Shown: positions 1-9,642 of the stretch, in pieces
How the letters are laid out: each line of letters starts with the position of its first letter
How positions within the stretch are numbered: the stretch's first letter is position 1
Position numbers and translations under genes: made by a program
The notes under the pieces: generated by a model
Seen by the model: the letters and a program-made list of their open reading frames with translations, nothing else
Database searches by the model: none
Told to the model about the DNA's origin: nothing
Assembly: GCF_022458985.1 (NCBI RefSeq)
Contig: NC_061776.1
Span: forward strand, 7,814,379-7,878,378
Direction: 5' to 3'
Length of the DNA: 64,000 nucleotides
Source: Mugil cephalus
Lineage: Eukaryota; Chordata; Actinopteri; Mugiliformes; Mugilidae

Positions 1-49
1 AATACACATTAGGGTGTATTTGCACAAAGTATCGGTATCGGTATCCTCT

Positions 50-200
50 TCTCTGCTGTGGTCTGCTGGGGGAACAGCATTGCAGCCAGTGACGCCAACA
101 GACTGCATAAACTGACCAGGAAGGCTGGCTCTGTCATTGGCTGCGCACAGGAAACTTCCGAAGTGGTGGTGGAGGAGAGGACACTTAACAAATTGACATA
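50..200 (+). mobile_element. LINE reverse-transcriptase ORF, C-terminal remnant
   Basis: The frame starting at 58 reads through WGNSIAASDANRLHKLTRKAGSV and then a VVVEERTLNKL segment. This resembles the extreme C-terminal end of teleost non-LTR retrotransposon polyproteins (W-G-x-I-x-A-x-D-x-N-R-L, then E-R-x-L-x-K-L), recognised from memory. Only about 45 codons are present, after which the sequence returns to the family's 5' flank. It is a dead fragment, not a host gene. Confidence 0.5.
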
Positions 201-418
201 TAGTTTCATAGTTGAAACGATTTCATTCTTCATCAAAAGACTTCAACCAGTAAAGAGTCTGTTAAGAATTGACTAAATCAGAGAAGTTGTGTGTTACTTG
301 TTAACACGACAAAACCGGAAAGACACAATGATGACTAGGCTGTAGTCTGTGGTGTGGTGGTGGATTCAAAAGTATTTCCACTGGCACATTTATAGTCAAC
401 AAAGCAAGAAGCTCTACC
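201..418 (+). promoter_or_regulatory. MSLSV-type promoter region of gene A
   Basis: The stretch before the signal exon is shared with copies at 13.4, 24.4, 26.5, 36.3, 55.7 and 58.9 kb. It carries an ETS-type core (aaccggaaag, 313-322) and two overlapping RUNX-type TGTGGT words (348-358), 60-110 bp before the ATG at 419. No clear TATA box is visible. A role as a lymphoid promoter is inferred from these motifs only. Confidence 0.4.
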
Positions 419-2931
419 ATGTCTCTCTCTGTGATACTTGGACTGATGCTCTGCATTGAAGCACCAGGTAGGACAAGAACACTGTCTGATTAAATGTTGA
501 CAACAGGAACAGCAACGATACCAGATTCTTTATTTGGATTAATAACAGCAGCAGTAGGGGCACAGCTTCCTGTTTCTGTTTGGAGAAAATGAAATACACC
601 AACTAAAAATCTTCAGTCTTACAAGTCAACGTCTCCATGTCTGTATATATGATTCTAACAAAGCAAAGTCTTCTGAACACATGTACAACCATGAAGAAAT
701 ATCTGAGGCTGCTTGAGGTCATTTTGAGACGTGGACAGATGGAGCAAAGAATGAAAGATGGAACAAGAGGAGAGACAGAAAAATGAGAAAGTGGAAGAAA
801 GTCTCTGTTTTCAGTAGAGACTGTGCAGAGATGTAAAGAAATGTAAAGAGTTCTCTATCATGGGACACAATGTGACAAGAGTTAAGGATATACTGTAGAA
901 CAGTACAAAGTACATTTTTTCCATTGAAAAAATCATCAGAGGCACACCACAACCAAAAACGTTAAAATAAAAGGATATTCTGTAGCCTACATTAAAAATA
1001 CAGCCATTCTCATCAAAGTGTCTTGAATATGAATCAAATAAACACACAAAACAGTATTTCATCGTCCTTTACATTTCTTCTTTCCAGTAAAAAGTGCACT
1101 TAACACGTCCACTTCAAAAACACAGCTTGAACATGAAATGCCACAACAATGTGGCCTTATAACTAAAGAGGTAGTAGAAAACTTTCAAGTGTTTTGCAAA
1201 CTCTAATTCTGTCCAAAGGCATTCTGTTAGCAGGAATACAGAAATATAGTGCTTATTCTGACAGAAGCAATGATATTTGGGAAAAATGTCACTGTTCCAC
1301 ACTGAGAAATATGACAAGTTGCTAGCTAGCTTTAAGGGCTCTCTCTGCTACCGTTGTGGGTTTTCCTGATAAAAGTTGCCTGTTTCTCCGTGTGTTCACA
1401 CAGGCGAACAAAATAGTCTGCAAGCGAAGCGAAAGGTGTTTAAGCTTGTTTGTTACCATGGCATAACAAGCACAACAGAGCATATATATATATATGCATG
1501 CATCACTAGTTCTCTTGTCTCGACCTACAATGCAATTCACTACCTGCTGCTATCTAGTGATAAGGAAGAGTATTACATAAATACGCTGCCAGTCACTACT
1601 ACAGCACCAACACTCGACAATGGCATATTATTTACAGATAATGATAATTTCGTGTTCAAAAACTGTTTTTAGACCAATTAGATGAAATTGGACAATTTCC
1701 CACGGCACACTAGACGATCTCTCACAGCACAGTGGTTGAAAAACACTGATTGGTAAACCACAGGTAAAGCTCTTTCTACAGCAAAGATTTGAACACATTG
1801 AATAGTTGTCAGCAGGAACAAGACAAAACGTTACGTCCCCTTGCAGCCCCTCTGCTGTCCTTCAGTGGAAGCGCAAGTGTCTTTAGGTGGTGATGAACTG
1901 GATTTCCTGTCACATGGTTCAATATGAAGGTTGAAGAAGAAACATATAAGATAAAGGACTGATGTTAAAAGCTATGCTGGATATTGAGTTAGAATTTTAT
2001 TTTTCATTATTATGTATCTACTGTTTTACAGGGTCCAGTGCTGTGACTGATGTGTTTGTGAAGAGAGGAGATGATGTACTTCTGGAAGTTATGGGTGATG
2101 TTCCAGAAAACCTGATAGTTCTTATCTGGAAATTTAATACAAGCAATGTTTTGGTAACATATTCACCTATAAGAGGACCAATAGTCTCTGAAGGTTACAC
2201 TGGAAGGGTTGAGTTCTCTGTGGGAAATTACTCATTGAAATTAAAGAATCTACAAGATGACGACAGTGGAGTTTATACAGTACAATTGGTAGGAGATAAA
2301 GAACAAACAATAACTAAATACATGGTCACAGTTCAAGGTAAGTTTCTGAACATTTCACACACTGACAGAGAACATCTGCTGTCATGTTTGTAAACCTCCT
2401 CACACCTACTTTCCTCCATCAGGTCCAGTGTCTCCAGTTGATCTGAATCCAGACTCTGTGTCCATCAGCTCAGACTCCTGTAACCTCACTGTGACCTGCA
2501 GCACAGAGGACTCACACATCAGCAGCACTTTCACATGTGACACCAAAACCTGCTCTCAGGAGGGAGGAGACCAATCAAAGGTCACCAACTCTGGTGCTTC
2601 CCTCCGTGTCCACCTGTTGAATGGAACAATCATATGTCACCATAGCAACCAAGTCAGCTGGACTCAGAAGAATATGACACAGATTCAGGATCTTTGTCCC
2701 CTACATCCTTGTGAGACTGACAGACAAAACATTTATCTAATAATAACATAAAGGTTCATGTATCTGAACCTGTTGTGGTTTTGCTCTGACACTTTTCTCA
2801 TGTTTGCAGGTCTCTCTGATGGTGTCTCCATCTGTCTGGTGAAAACAGTCGTGTTCTCTGTTGGTCTGATCATCATGGTGTCTGCCGTCATCAGTGTCCT
2901 CCTCATGGAGAAGATCAGGAAACAAAAATAA
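419..2931 (+). CDS. Gene A: two-Ig SLAM/CD2-family-like receptor
   Basis: Exons are 419-467, 2032-2337, 2423-2710 and 2810-2931, all GT-AG and phase 1, giving 254 aa. Residues 1-17 (MSLSVILGLMLCIEAPG) are the signal exon. Residues 18-118 form a V domain with a core Trp and a DDSGVY motif but no cysteines. Residues 120-214 form a C2 domain with six cysteines and N-x-S/T sites. The membrane segment is about residues 222-247 with Lys226, and the tail is only E-K-I-R-K-Q-K. A cysteine-free V domain plus a multi-cysteine C2 is the CD2/SLAM pattern, so a cell-surface recognition role on leukocytes is likely. The C2 exon ends in T rather than G, making a Cys at the C2/TM junction, and Leu replaces the His seen near the end of the TM in other copies. 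Intron 1 (1.56 kb) carries extra repeat DNA. The V sequence (GDVPENLIVLIWKF) is distinct from its neighbours. Confidence 0.82.
468..2031 (+). other. Intron 1 of gene A with inserted repeat DNA
   Basis: The first part (about 468-890) and last part (about 1760-2031) match intron 1 of genes D, M and J. The middle, about 890-1760, is absent from those copies and is an insertion. Its right end (1700-1747) ends in a gttgaaaaacactg motif typical of hAT-type terminal repeats, preceded by a 'cacggcacac' word. I could not locate a convincing left terminus or target duplication. No coding sequence is seen. Confidence 0.45.
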
Positions 2932-4328
2932 ACACTTCTCCACTAGCTGTGGTGTCATAACGATCGTATGAAGAAGTGTTTTGAATGAGGTTGGACGTCA
3001 TTTAAGGCCTAGATACAAACTGCATGACCTGCCACTGGTAAATTGAATTCTTGTTGGCATATATATAAAAAAAATATTTTTGAGGATTTCATTTTAAGAA
3101 ACTGTAAAATTAGCTCTGACCAATCCAACAGCTGAAGAGTTAGATCAGTCAACTCTGTGTTTATTCATGTGCACGGTGAATGAAACAAAGATAATCATTC
3201 AGAAGTTCTAATAAAGGTTCATCCTGACACTGGGTGTGGTAGTAAATGTGGTTTGAATATAAGCACGATAACAATGTGAAACTTTTATTTCAACCATAAG
3301 CTTTGAGATGCTGTAACTTGTGGTTCACACTGTTGCAGTGTGTGTTCAACAAAGCAAGAGGCTTTGTGATGTGACACTGGGACTGATGCTCTGCATTGAC
3401 AGCAATGTCTAATTAAATGTTACTAAAGTAACATTGAAGTAAAGTTATTGAAGTAAATGTCCATGATTTTCTATGTCAAAAAAGAATCTGTTGACAGATT
3501 AAGAACCAAAAGTACAACCAGAAGGAGTTTTGTTCAGGAAGTTGGTGCAAACTGAAACTTCACTCTTCTTACTACGCACTGGAACTCACTGTTTCTGCTG
3601 CTGTCATTTATTCACACATCACCACAACAGACAACAACATTTCACATGTGTGAGGTTAGTAAAACGATACTGTATGTGTAAATGTAACTTCTTAGACTAC
3701 TGTTATAAATCTTAGAACCACCAAAATGAACCTTCCTACCTCGAATTTGACTTAAAAAGGAAAACAAAATGAAACCATAAATATCAGTAACTGTGAACGT
3801 CTGAAAGAAACTTCTTACATCAGAGTCAACAGGAGATTTTTTTGTTATTTTTCGCATAGTACCCATAATTTATCCTGATATTAAATCACTCAAGATTGTC
3901 TCATGTCACAGTAACTGTATTATATTTCAGACATCAGACAACAGCTTTGATAGACGGCAATAAAAATAATCCTGATAGAAAAGTCAAAGCCTCATCTCTA
4001 CTGTTATTGTTTCCAGACCAGACCAGATACCCCCACCCCACAGCAATGTGTTCTGGAGCAACAGGGGAGACCAACACAATATTAGACAGGTGGTCATAAT
4101 GTTGTGCCTGGTCGGTGTATTCTCTTTAAGATAAGCATGTGCATGACAAAGGAACAAATTCACCATGTAAACAGTTGACGCAGGGAACAATGGGTTAATT
4201 TGTTCACTTTTACTTGACATCAATGTGAAACCGGAAACGGACAGCTGTGCCACGGCTGTAACCTGTGGTGCAGTTGTTAGCGCATAACACTTCACACTGT
4301 TGCGCTTTGCAAAGCAAGAGGTTCAACA
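2932..4328. other. Intergenic A-B, duplicated flank
   Basis: No gene is seen. At 3100-3300 lies a shared flank word (tagctctgaccaatccaaca) repeated through the window. At 3345-3412 is a decayed first-exon relative (gggactgatgctctgcattg) whose ATG is followed at once by TGA. At 4010-4120 is a fragment of a common teleost repeat ending near 'tggtcataatgttgtgcc'. The segment at 4200-4328 is a diverged MSLSV-type promoter for gene B with a ccggaaac ETS-like core. Confidence 0.5.
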
Positions 4329-5508
4329 ATGTCTCTCTCTGTGATACTTGGACTGATGCTCTGCATTGAAGCACCAGGTAGGACAAGAACACTGTCTGAA
4401 TAAATGTTTATTCATTTGATGTTCCAGTAGTTTATGAGCAACTAGTCTGAGAGGACTCATTCTTGTGCTACAGGGGATGAAATAAATCAAAACCTGAACT
4501 GTTCTGTTGTGTTTTTGTATGTTTTATTTTGTTGTATTTTGTTGTGTTCCTGCTGTACAGGGTCCAGCGCAGTGACTCATGTGTTTGTGCAGAAGGGAAA
4601 AGATGTACTTCTAGAAGTCACGGAAGCTGATGTTCTTCAGAAAGATTTAATTCTCCTATGGAGATTCAAACAAAGGGACATTTTAGTACGATTTTTTCCA
4701 GGAACTGAACCAACGGTCTCTAAACTTTACACCGGAAGGCTTGAGTTCTCTCCAAAAAAATACTCAGTGAAACTGAAGAATCTACAAGATGACGACAGTG
4801 GAGTTTATACAGCACGAGTGACAGGGAGTAAAGAACAGACAGTAACTAAATACATGGTCACAGTTCAAGGTAGGTTTCTGAACATTTCACACACTGACAG
4901 AGAACATCTGCTGTCATGTTTGTAAACCTCCTCACACCTACTTTCCTCCATCAGGTCCAGTGTCTCCAGTTGATCTGAATCCAGACTCTGTGTCCATCAG
5001 CTCAGACTCCTGTAACCTCACTGTGACCTGCAGCACTGAGGACTCACACATCAGCAGCACTTTCACATGTGACACCAAAACCTGCTCTCAGGAGGGAGGA
5101 GACCAATCAAAGGTCACCAACTCTGGTGCTTCCCTCCGTGTCCACCTGTTGAATGATACAATCATCTGTAACCATAGCAACCAAGTCAGCTGGACTCAGA
5201 AGAATATGACACAGATTCAGGATCTCTGTCCCCTACATGCTGGTGAGACTGACAGACAAAACATTTATCTTATAATAACATAAAGGTTCATGTATCTGAA
5301 CCTGTTCTGGTTTTGCTCTGACACTTTTCTCATGTTTGCAGGTCTCTCTGATGGTGTCTCCATCTGTCTGGTGAAGACAGTCGTGTTCTCTGTTGGTCTG
5401 ATCATCATGGTGTCTGCTGTCATCAGTGTCCACCTCATGGAGAAGATCAGGAAACAAAATAAACAGTTCTCCTCTAATCAAATGAACATAGAGCTCAATC
5501 TCTTGTAG
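4329..5508 (+). CDS. Gene B: compact, most diverged SLAM/CD2-like receptor
   Basis: Exons are 4329-4377, 4561-4869, 4955-5242 and 5342-5508 (phase 1 throughout), giving 270 aa. Intron 1 is only 183 bp, against 1-5 kb in the other copies. The signal exon reads MSLSVILGLMLCIEAPG. The V exon is one codon longer (309 bp) and clearly diverged: it begins SSAVTHVFVQKGKDVLLEV and carries EADVLQKDLILLWRF and FFPGTEPTVSKLYTGRLEF, still without cysteines. The C2 exon is nearly identical to the other copies, with six Cys and N-glycosylation sites at CNLT, LNDT and KNMT. The TM has the Lys in ICLVKTVVF. The tail is the long form, through NKQFSSNQMNIELNLL and a TAG stop, with no tyrosine. This copy may be closest to an ancestral or separately selected member. 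Function as a surface recognition receptor is inferred. Confidence 0.82.
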
Positions 5509-5825
5509 TGAACATCTTAAAGTTGCCTGTGGATTTTTTTCTCTTACAGCCAGTGGCGTCTTTCCATCATTGAGCCACCAGAGGGCGCTGCTGTGTAGGG
5601 AGGATCACAGCAGTATGTTAGAGAGAGTCTGGTCAACTACGGAATGGACCGTCTGAGCTATCCCGCTATGCTGATAGGATCTGAGCTTGTCACTTATGTC
5701 ATGGGCGCCATGTTTGCTACATCTAACCAAAATTCAAAAAACTACCCCCCAAAAATATATTTATTGGCCCATTTTTCTGAAAGCAGGCTTAACAAGCTCA
5801 GAACCAGCCTCAGAACAAGTCCAGC
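5509..5825. other. 3' flank of gene B
   Basis: This is flank class alpha: a pyrimidine tract ending ctcttacag|ccagtggcg (a plausible acceptor for a 3' UTR exon), then the CTCF-like motif and a segment found again at 42.2 kb and, reversed, at 20.1 kb. No ORF of substance is seen. Confidence 0.5.
5575..5590 (+). promoter_or_regulatory. CTCF-like motif in 3' flank of gene B
   Basis: CCACCAGAGGGCGCTG is a near-perfect match to the vertebrate CTCF core consensus CCASYAGRKGGCRS. It lies 67 bp past the stop codon, in the flank block shared with F, J, K, M and the 46.7 kb orphan. Binding is inferred. Confidence 0.45.
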
Positions 5826-6128
5826 TCGGGCCTTTCTTGGTTGAGTTTGCATGTTCTCCCTGTGTCTGCGTGGGTTTTCTTCAGGTGCTCCGGTTTCCTC
5901 CCGCCTACAAAAGACATGCTCGTTATACTGATTGGTGACTCTAAATTGACACTAGGTGTGAGCCTCAGTGCAAATGGTTGTTTGTCTCTGTGTTAGCCCA
6001 GTGATAGACTGGAGACCTGTCCAGGGTGGACCCCACCTCTCACCCAATCACAGCTGGGATAGGCTCCAGAAACCCCCGCGTCCCTAGTGAGGATAAGAGG
6101 TAGTAGAAGATGAGATGAGATCATTTTA
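5826..6128 (+). repeat. Dispersed teleost repeat, copy 1
   Basis: It runs from gtttgcatgttctccctgtg through cccaatcacagctgggatag to a gatgagatgagat tail. It is a repeat I recognise as very common in fish genomes (possibly a SINE or an L2-type LINE 3' end; family uncertain). Six further copies lie near 8.2, 12.5, 19.5, 35.2, 42.5 and 47.0 kb, each next to the same taaaattagctctgacc flank, so they were copied with the gene units rather than inserted separately. Confidence 0.6.
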
Positions 6129-6355
6129 AGAAACTGTAAAATTAGCTCTGACCAATCCAACAGCTGAAGAGTTAGATCAGTCAACTCTGTGTTTATTCAT
6201 GTGCACGGTGAATGAAACAAAGATAATCATTCAGAAGTTCTAATAAAGGTTCATCCTGACACTGGGTGTGGTAGTAAATGTGGTTTGAATATGAGCACGA
6301 TAACAATGTGAAACTTTCATTTCTACCATAAGCTGTGACACTGTTACGATGTTCT

Positions 6356-6844
6356 AGTGTTGTCACGATACCAACATTTTGGTATCGATACCAGTATCAA
6401 CATGTATTTTGATACTTTTTGATATTTTTCAAATAAAAAGAGAGCACAAAAAATGTCATTACTGATTTTATTAGTTTCTTTTCAAATTGAAGTAGTGCCA
6501 TATCGCACTTCGCGCCCCTGCTTTGCCCACGAGTTTCGGCATGGTGAGGGTTGCAGCAGCCGTTCTCCTCTCCGTGCTCCCCTCTCTCTCTCTCTTTCCC
6601 TCTCTCTCTCTGTCCCCCCACCTCCCTCTATCACGCGCTCTCTCTTGCTTGCTTTTTCTTTCTTTCCTTCTCAAGCTCCGCTTACTCCTCTCAGCTCTAG
6701 TTACAACGCGGTAACGTCTCGTGACGACGTCGCCATTGTTGCTGGCGGCGCTGCAAGTACCGGTCCATCCACATGCAGTATAATACCGTTTTAAATGCCT
6801 CAGTACCCCACTACCAATTTAGTACCGGTATACCGAACAACCCC
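6356..6844 (+). mobile_element. Non-autonomous DNA transposon-like element, copy 1
   Basis: It begins agtgttgtcacgatacc and ends with ggtataccgaacaacccc, an imperfect inverted repeat of about 30 bp (ggtatcgatacc-like words at both ends). The middle is CT-rich (6577-6625). No transposase is visible and no target duplication was identified. The element is copied with its flanks at 8579-9067. Confidence 0.45.
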
Positions 6845-7411
6845 ACGTTATATGACTTATAACATATAACAGGACACCAGAGCACCATTTGGAGGTTCAA
6901 ACAAGGTGTATTGTTATTCAAACTTAAAGAGAGAGAGAGCAGGGTAAAAAAATAAAAATAATAATAATAATAATAAATACAAACTAAACTCAAAGAACTA
7001 AAAAAGGACTGCAGGTGATGGACAAACAGAACAAAAGAGGAAGTCGGAACAAGACCTAAATAAAGGCTGTAGAACCATGACCTCCTTCCACTAAAGACTA
7101 TCTGGCTTAAAGAAAGAAACTAAAGCTAAATAAAATGAACAAAACCCGAAAACAGAACTAAAAATAATAAAGCTCCTGAAGTAGGAATTACCTCAAAGGG
7201 AATTAAATAAACCTCCTGTTTAAGAGGAAAGGAAGATCAAATTAAAAGTCAAGAGTTCACTAGATTAGAGAAGTCGACGTGTTTCCATTTACGTTTTAAC
7301 ACCACAAAACCAGAAGAACAATGATGACTAGGCTGTAGTCTGTGGTGCAGTGATTGGTGGAAACCACTTCACACTGTTAAATTTGTAGTCGACAAAGGGA
7401 GAAGCTCTACC
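6845..7411. other. Repeat-derived flank before unit C
   Basis: It contains a TAA-type microsatellite at 6956-6977 and an A-rich stretch of unknown origin, followed by a promoter-like block near 7290-7400. The same DNA recurs at 9068-9642. No gene is seen. Confidence 0.4.
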
Positions 7412-7458
7412 ATGTCTCTCTCTGATACTTGGACTGATGCTCTGCAATGAAGCACCAG
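7412..7458 (+). pseudogene. Frameshifted MSLSV signal exon (unit C, first)
   Basis: This matches the MSLSV first exon but lacks 2 bp after the TCTCTCTCT run, giving 47 instead of 49 nt and an early TGA. The donor (ggtagg) is kept. The same deletion occurs in the exon at 9643, so both come from one damaged ancestor by tandem duplication. Confidence 0.7.
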
Positions 7459-7788
7459 GTAGGACAAGAACACTGTCTGATTAAATGTTGACAACTGGAA
7501 CAGCAACGATACCAGATTCTTTATTTGGATTAATAACAGCAGCAGTAGGGGCACAGCTTCCTGTTTCTGTTTGGAGAAAATTAAATACACCAACGAGTCT
7601 TCAGAACACAAAGTGAAGAGTCTGTTAAGAGTTCACTGGATTAGAGAAGTTGACTTGAGTGCATTTACGTGTTAATACAAGAAAACCGGAAAGACACAAC
7701 GATGTCTGGCCGTAGTCTGTGGTGTGGTGGTTGATTCAAAACTATTTCCACTGTTACATTTACATTTAACAAAGCAAGAAGCTCTACC

Positions 7789-8227
7789 ATGTCTCAAAGG
7801 AATTTGACTTTCTTCTCTGGAATTTTCATAAAAGTTATGGTATAAATTTAATAACATATTCACCTGGTAGAAAACCAAGAGTCTCTGAAGGTTACACTGG
7901 AAGGGTTGAGTTCTCTGTGGAAAATTACTCGTTGAAATTAAAGAATCTACAAGATGACGACAGTGGAGTTTATACAGCACTAGTGACAGGAGATAAAGAC
8001 CAAACAATAACTAAATACATGGTCACAGTTCAAGGTAGGTTTCTGAACATTTCACACACTGACAGAGAACATCTGCTGTCATGTTTGTAAACCTCCTCAC
8101 ACCTACTTTCCTCCATCAGGTCCAGTGTCTCCAGTTGATCTGAATCCAGACTCTGTGTCCATCAGCTCAGACTCCTGTAACCTCACTGTGACCTGCAGCA
8201 CAGAGGATCTCTGTCTCCTACATGCTG
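7789..8227 (+). pseudogene. Copy C: deletion pseudogene of the receptor family
   Basis: Two deletions and a truncation have destroyed this copy. The ATGTCTC start of a signal exon (7789-7795) is joined directly to the middle of a V exon (7796-8034), losing the signal peptide and the V N-terminal half. The C2 exon (8120-8227) lacks its central part: AGCACAGAG is followed by the last codons GATCTCTGTCTCC. The third intron jumps after gtgagactg into the dispersed repeat at 8233, so the TM exon is gone. The junctions share short microhomology (agga; agactg), consistent with end-joining deletions. The ETS/RUNX promoter block upstream (7685-7735) is retained. Confidence 0.8.
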
Positions 8228-8229
8228 GT

Positions 8230-8346
8230 GAGACTGGAGACCTGTCCAGGATGGACCCCACCGCTCACCCAATCACAGCTGGGATAGGCTCCAGAAACCC
8301 CCGCGTCCCTAGTGAGGATAAGAGGTAGTAGAAGATGAGATGAGAT
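8230..8346 (+). repeat. Dispersed teleost repeat, copy 2 (3' part only)
   Basis: Only the gagacctgtccagg to gatgagatgagat end is present. Its left edge is the deletion junction of pseudogene C. Confidence 0.6.
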
Positions 8347-8578
8347 CATTTTAAGAAACTGTAAAATTAGCTCTGACCAATCCAACAGCTGAAGAGTTAG
8401 ATCAGTCAACTCTGTGTTTATTCATGTGCACGGTGAATGAAACAAAGATAATCATTCAGAAGTTCTAATAAAGGTTCATCCTGACACTGGGTGTGGTAGT
8501 AAATGTGGTTTGAATATGAGCACGATAACAATGTGAAACTTTCATTTCTACCAAGCTGTGACACTGTTATGATGTTCT

Positions 8579-9067
8579 AGTGTTGTCATGATACCAACAT
8601 TTTGGTATCGATACCGGTATCAACATGTATTTTGATACTTTTTGATATTTTTCAAATAAAAAGAGAGCACAAAAAATGTCATTACTGACTTTATTAGTTT
8701 CTTTTCAAATCGAAGTAGTGCCATATCGCACTTCGCGCCCCTGCTTTGTCCACGAGTTGCGGCGTGGTGAATGTTGCAGCAGCCGTTCTCCTCTCCGTGC
8801 TCCTCTCTCTCTCTCTCTTTCCCTCTCTCTCTCTGTTCCCCCACCTCCCTCTATCACGTGCTCTCTCTTGCTTGCTTTTTCTTTCTTTCCTTCTCAAGCT
8901 CCGCTTACTCCTCTCAGCTCTAGTTACAACGCGGTAACGTCTCGCGACGAAGTCGCCATTGTTGCTGGCGGCGCTGCAAGTACCGGTCCATCCACATGCA
9001 GTATAATACCGTTTTAAATGCCTCAGTACCCCACTACCAATTTAGTACCGGTATACCAAACAACCCC
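8579..9067 (+). mobile_element. Non-autonomous DNA transposon-like element, copy 2
   Basis: Nearly identical to 6356-6844 with identical flanks, so it is a product of segmental tandem duplication, not an independent insertion. A TAA-type microsatellite at 9170-9208 downstream is longer than in copy 1. Confidence 0.45.
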
Positions 9068-9170
9068 ACGTTATATGACTTATAACATATAACAGGACAC
9101 CAGAGCACCATTTGTAGGTTCAAACAAGGTGTATTTTTATTCAAACTTAAAGAGAGAGAGAGCAGGGTAA

Positions 9171-9211
<41 letters not shown>

Positions 9212-9642
9212 CAAACTAAACTCAAAGAACTAAAAAAGGACTGCAGGTGATGGACAAACAGAACAAAAGAGGAAGTCGGAACAAGACCTAAATAAAGGCT
9301 GTAGAACCATGACCTCCTTCCACTAAAGACTATCTGGCTTAAAGAAAGAAACTAAAGCTAAATAAAATGAATAAAACCCGAAAACAGAACTAAAAATAAC
9401 CCAAACTAAAAATAATAAAGCTCCTGAAGTAGGAATTACCTCAAAGGGAATTAAATAAACCTCCTGTTTAAGAGGAAAGGAAGATCAAATTAAAAGTCAA
9501 GAGTTCACTAGATTAGAGAAGTCGACGTGTTTCCATTTACGTTTTAACACCACAAAACCAGAAGAACAACGATGACTAGGCTGTAGTCTGTGGTGCAGTG
9601 GTTGGTGGAAACCACTTCACACTGTTAAATTTGTAGTCGACC

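Noticed and set aside
5993-6184. 63-codon frame MTDLTLQLLDWSELILQFL recurring at seven places
   Set aside because: It is a translation of the dispersed teleost repeat and its flank; it recurs because the DNA is duplicated.
6453-6794. 113-codon frame rich in Leu-Ser, repeated at 8676
   Set aside because: It is a translation of a CT-rich tract inside a transposon-like element; opposite-strand frames there are equally open.
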